13,329 bases of DNA, taken from assembly GCA_002396805.1 (NCBI GenBank), contig DGYW01000047.1:548-13876 (forward strand). The letters are read 5' to 3'. The position numbers and the translations under genes were made by a program. The notes under the pieces were generated by a model. The model made no database searches, was not told the DNA's origin, and saw nothing but the letters and a program-made list of their open reading frames with translations. Every line of letters starts with the position of its first letter. Positions within the stretch are counted from its first letter, which is position 1. This document shows, in pieces, positions 12,859-13,329 of this stretch. This stretch comes from Firmicutes bacterium UBA4996. GTDB taxonomy: Bacteria; Bacillota; Limnochordia; Darwinibacteriales; Darwinibacteriaceae.

Positions 12859-13117
12859 TAAAAAAACCTCCATCCCACATGGGACGAGGTTCTCGCGGTT
12901 CCACCCAAATTGATCGTTAGACAAACGATCCACTCTTGGTACAGTTAACGGTGTCCCGGCCACGCTTACTGTTAGTTCAGCGGGCAACTCCTAGGTGGTT
13001 TTCACCAAGGTTTCCCTGGGGGAGCTTTCAGCACCACGAAACTACGAGTCTCGTGCTCTCCCTTCTCTGTCAGGTTCATGTTGGTTACTCTTCCTAATCA
13101 TCGTTGATATCTCTATT
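12859..13117 (-). ncRNA. T-box leader (Thr-specific) controlling thrS
   Basis: The leader senses uncharged tRNA-Thr and switches between a terminator and an antiterminator. On the minus strand the order is: stem I with GGAAGAGTAA (AGTA loop) near 13090-13100 and distal GGTGCTGAAAGC; specifier-loop candidates ACC at 12999-12997 and 12996-12994, matching a Thr codon; a stem III hairpin GATCGTT/AACGATC (12930-12912); the conserved T-box GGGTGGAACCGCGAGA (12906-12891); and a terminator built from AACCTCGTCCC and GGGATGGAGGTT ending in seven T (about 12892-12860). The thrS ribosome site follows within 15-20 bases. Which of the two adjacent ACC triplets is the specifier cannot be fixed by eye. The 5' end is estimated from the promoter. 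Confidence 0.95.
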
Positions 13118-13123
13118 GACATA

Positions 13124-13152
13124 AGAATAATTCTCTTGAGGGGATTTGTCAA
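13124..13152 (-). promoter_or_regulatory. Sigma-A-type promoter of the thrS leader
   Basis: On the minus strand a perfect -35 TTGACA (13152-13147), a 17-base spacer and -10 TATTCT (13129-13124). Transcription would begin near 13117, right at the T-box leader. Confidence 0.8.
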
Positions 13153-13185
13153 GGGGAAATCCTTGAAGTGAAACTCTAATGCTTC

Positions 13186-13214
13186 TTGCTTTTGACCTTG
13201 GCAGCTGTTATAAT
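13186..13214 (+). promoter_or_regulatory. Promoter of the tRNA-Arg gene
   Basis: Perfect -10 TATAAT (13209-13214) with a weak -35 TTGCTT (13186-13191) at 17 bases. The tRNA begins nine bases after the -10, so the 5' leader would be very short. A better-looking TTGACC at 13192 is only 11 bases from the -10 and is not used here. Confidence 0.65.
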
Positions 13215-13223
13215 TAATTGCAA

Positions 13224-13298
13224 GCGCCTATAGCTCAGGGGATAGAGCACCGGCCTCCGGAGCCGGGTGCGCAGGTTCGATTCCTGCTAGGCGCGCCA
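13224..13298 (+). tRNA. tRNA-Arg, anticodon CCG
   Basis: Full cloverleaf: acceptor GCGCCTA (13224-13230) with TAGGCGC (13288-13294), D stem GCTC/GAGC, anticodon stem CCGGC/GCCGG around loop CTCCGGA (anticodon CCG, reads CGG), T stem GCAGG/CCTGC with loop TTCGATT, discriminator G, and an encoded CCA (13296-13298). The 31 bases after it show nothing further. Confidence 0.97.
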
Positions 13299-13329
13299 TT
13301 TTGATAATTCTTAAAACGTACGCCGGATT

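Noticed and set aside
12805..12987. Minus-strand 60-residue frame upstream of thrS
   Set aside because: It lies across the T-box antiterminator and terminator, which fully explains the sequence.

Overview
The window reads as chromosomal DNA of an endospore-forming Firmicute, probably of the Clostridia or a related deep lineage. The evidence is the lon-ysxC gene pair in the order known from Bacillus, a T-box leader in front of thrS, AAAGGAG-type ribosome binding sites with frequent TTG/GTG starts, sigma-A-type promoters, and a block of genes that looks like a late-sporulation coat locus. No insertion sequence, phage gene or CRISPR array was seen. The genus cannot be fixed from the sequence alone.

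Plus strand, 1-5746. The window opens inside lon, at the Walker A motif of the ATPase. ysxC (ribosome-assembly GTPase) follows after one base. Next come a membrane-anchored diguanylate cyclase with intact GGDEF and I-site motifs, a glutaminase (glsA) just behind a terminator-like hairpin, a membrane-tethered JAMM-type metallopeptidase with a LysM tail, and a small unknown protein whose best-placed start codon is AUC. A strong hairpin (5716-5746) closes this half and separates it from the convergent minus-strand genes.

Minus strand, 5763-10990, is the most unusual part. Four copies of one roughly 170-190-residue cysteine-containing domain lie within 4.2 kb. Three are stand-alone proteins (5763-6284, 8383-8958, 9403-9921). 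The fourth (6290-8350) is the C-terminus of a protein whose N-terminus is a complete seven-repeat FG-GAP (integrin-alpha-like) beta-propeller with calcium loops and no signal peptide. A small one-TM protein (9093-9344) and a YheC/YheD-type ATP-grasp protein (9992-10990) share the block. Three transcription units carry the same upstream architecture: a GAAAAYAGGAAYC box, exactly 28 bases, then an MATA -10-like element. The box resembles the GerE site and the -10 resembles sigma-K/sigma-E promoters, so I infer that these are spore coat or exosporium genes expressed late in the mother cell. The repeated domain looks like a distant SPOCS/DUF3794-type coat domain, but that is inference.

Minus strand, 11019-13152: thrS encodes a threonyl-tRNA synthetase lacking the usual N-terminal TGS domain. 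It has a factor-independent terminator and a complete T-box leader with ACC (Thr) specifier candidates and a sigma-A promoter. The window ends with a plus-strand tRNA-Arg(CCG) with its own promoter and an encoded CCA.
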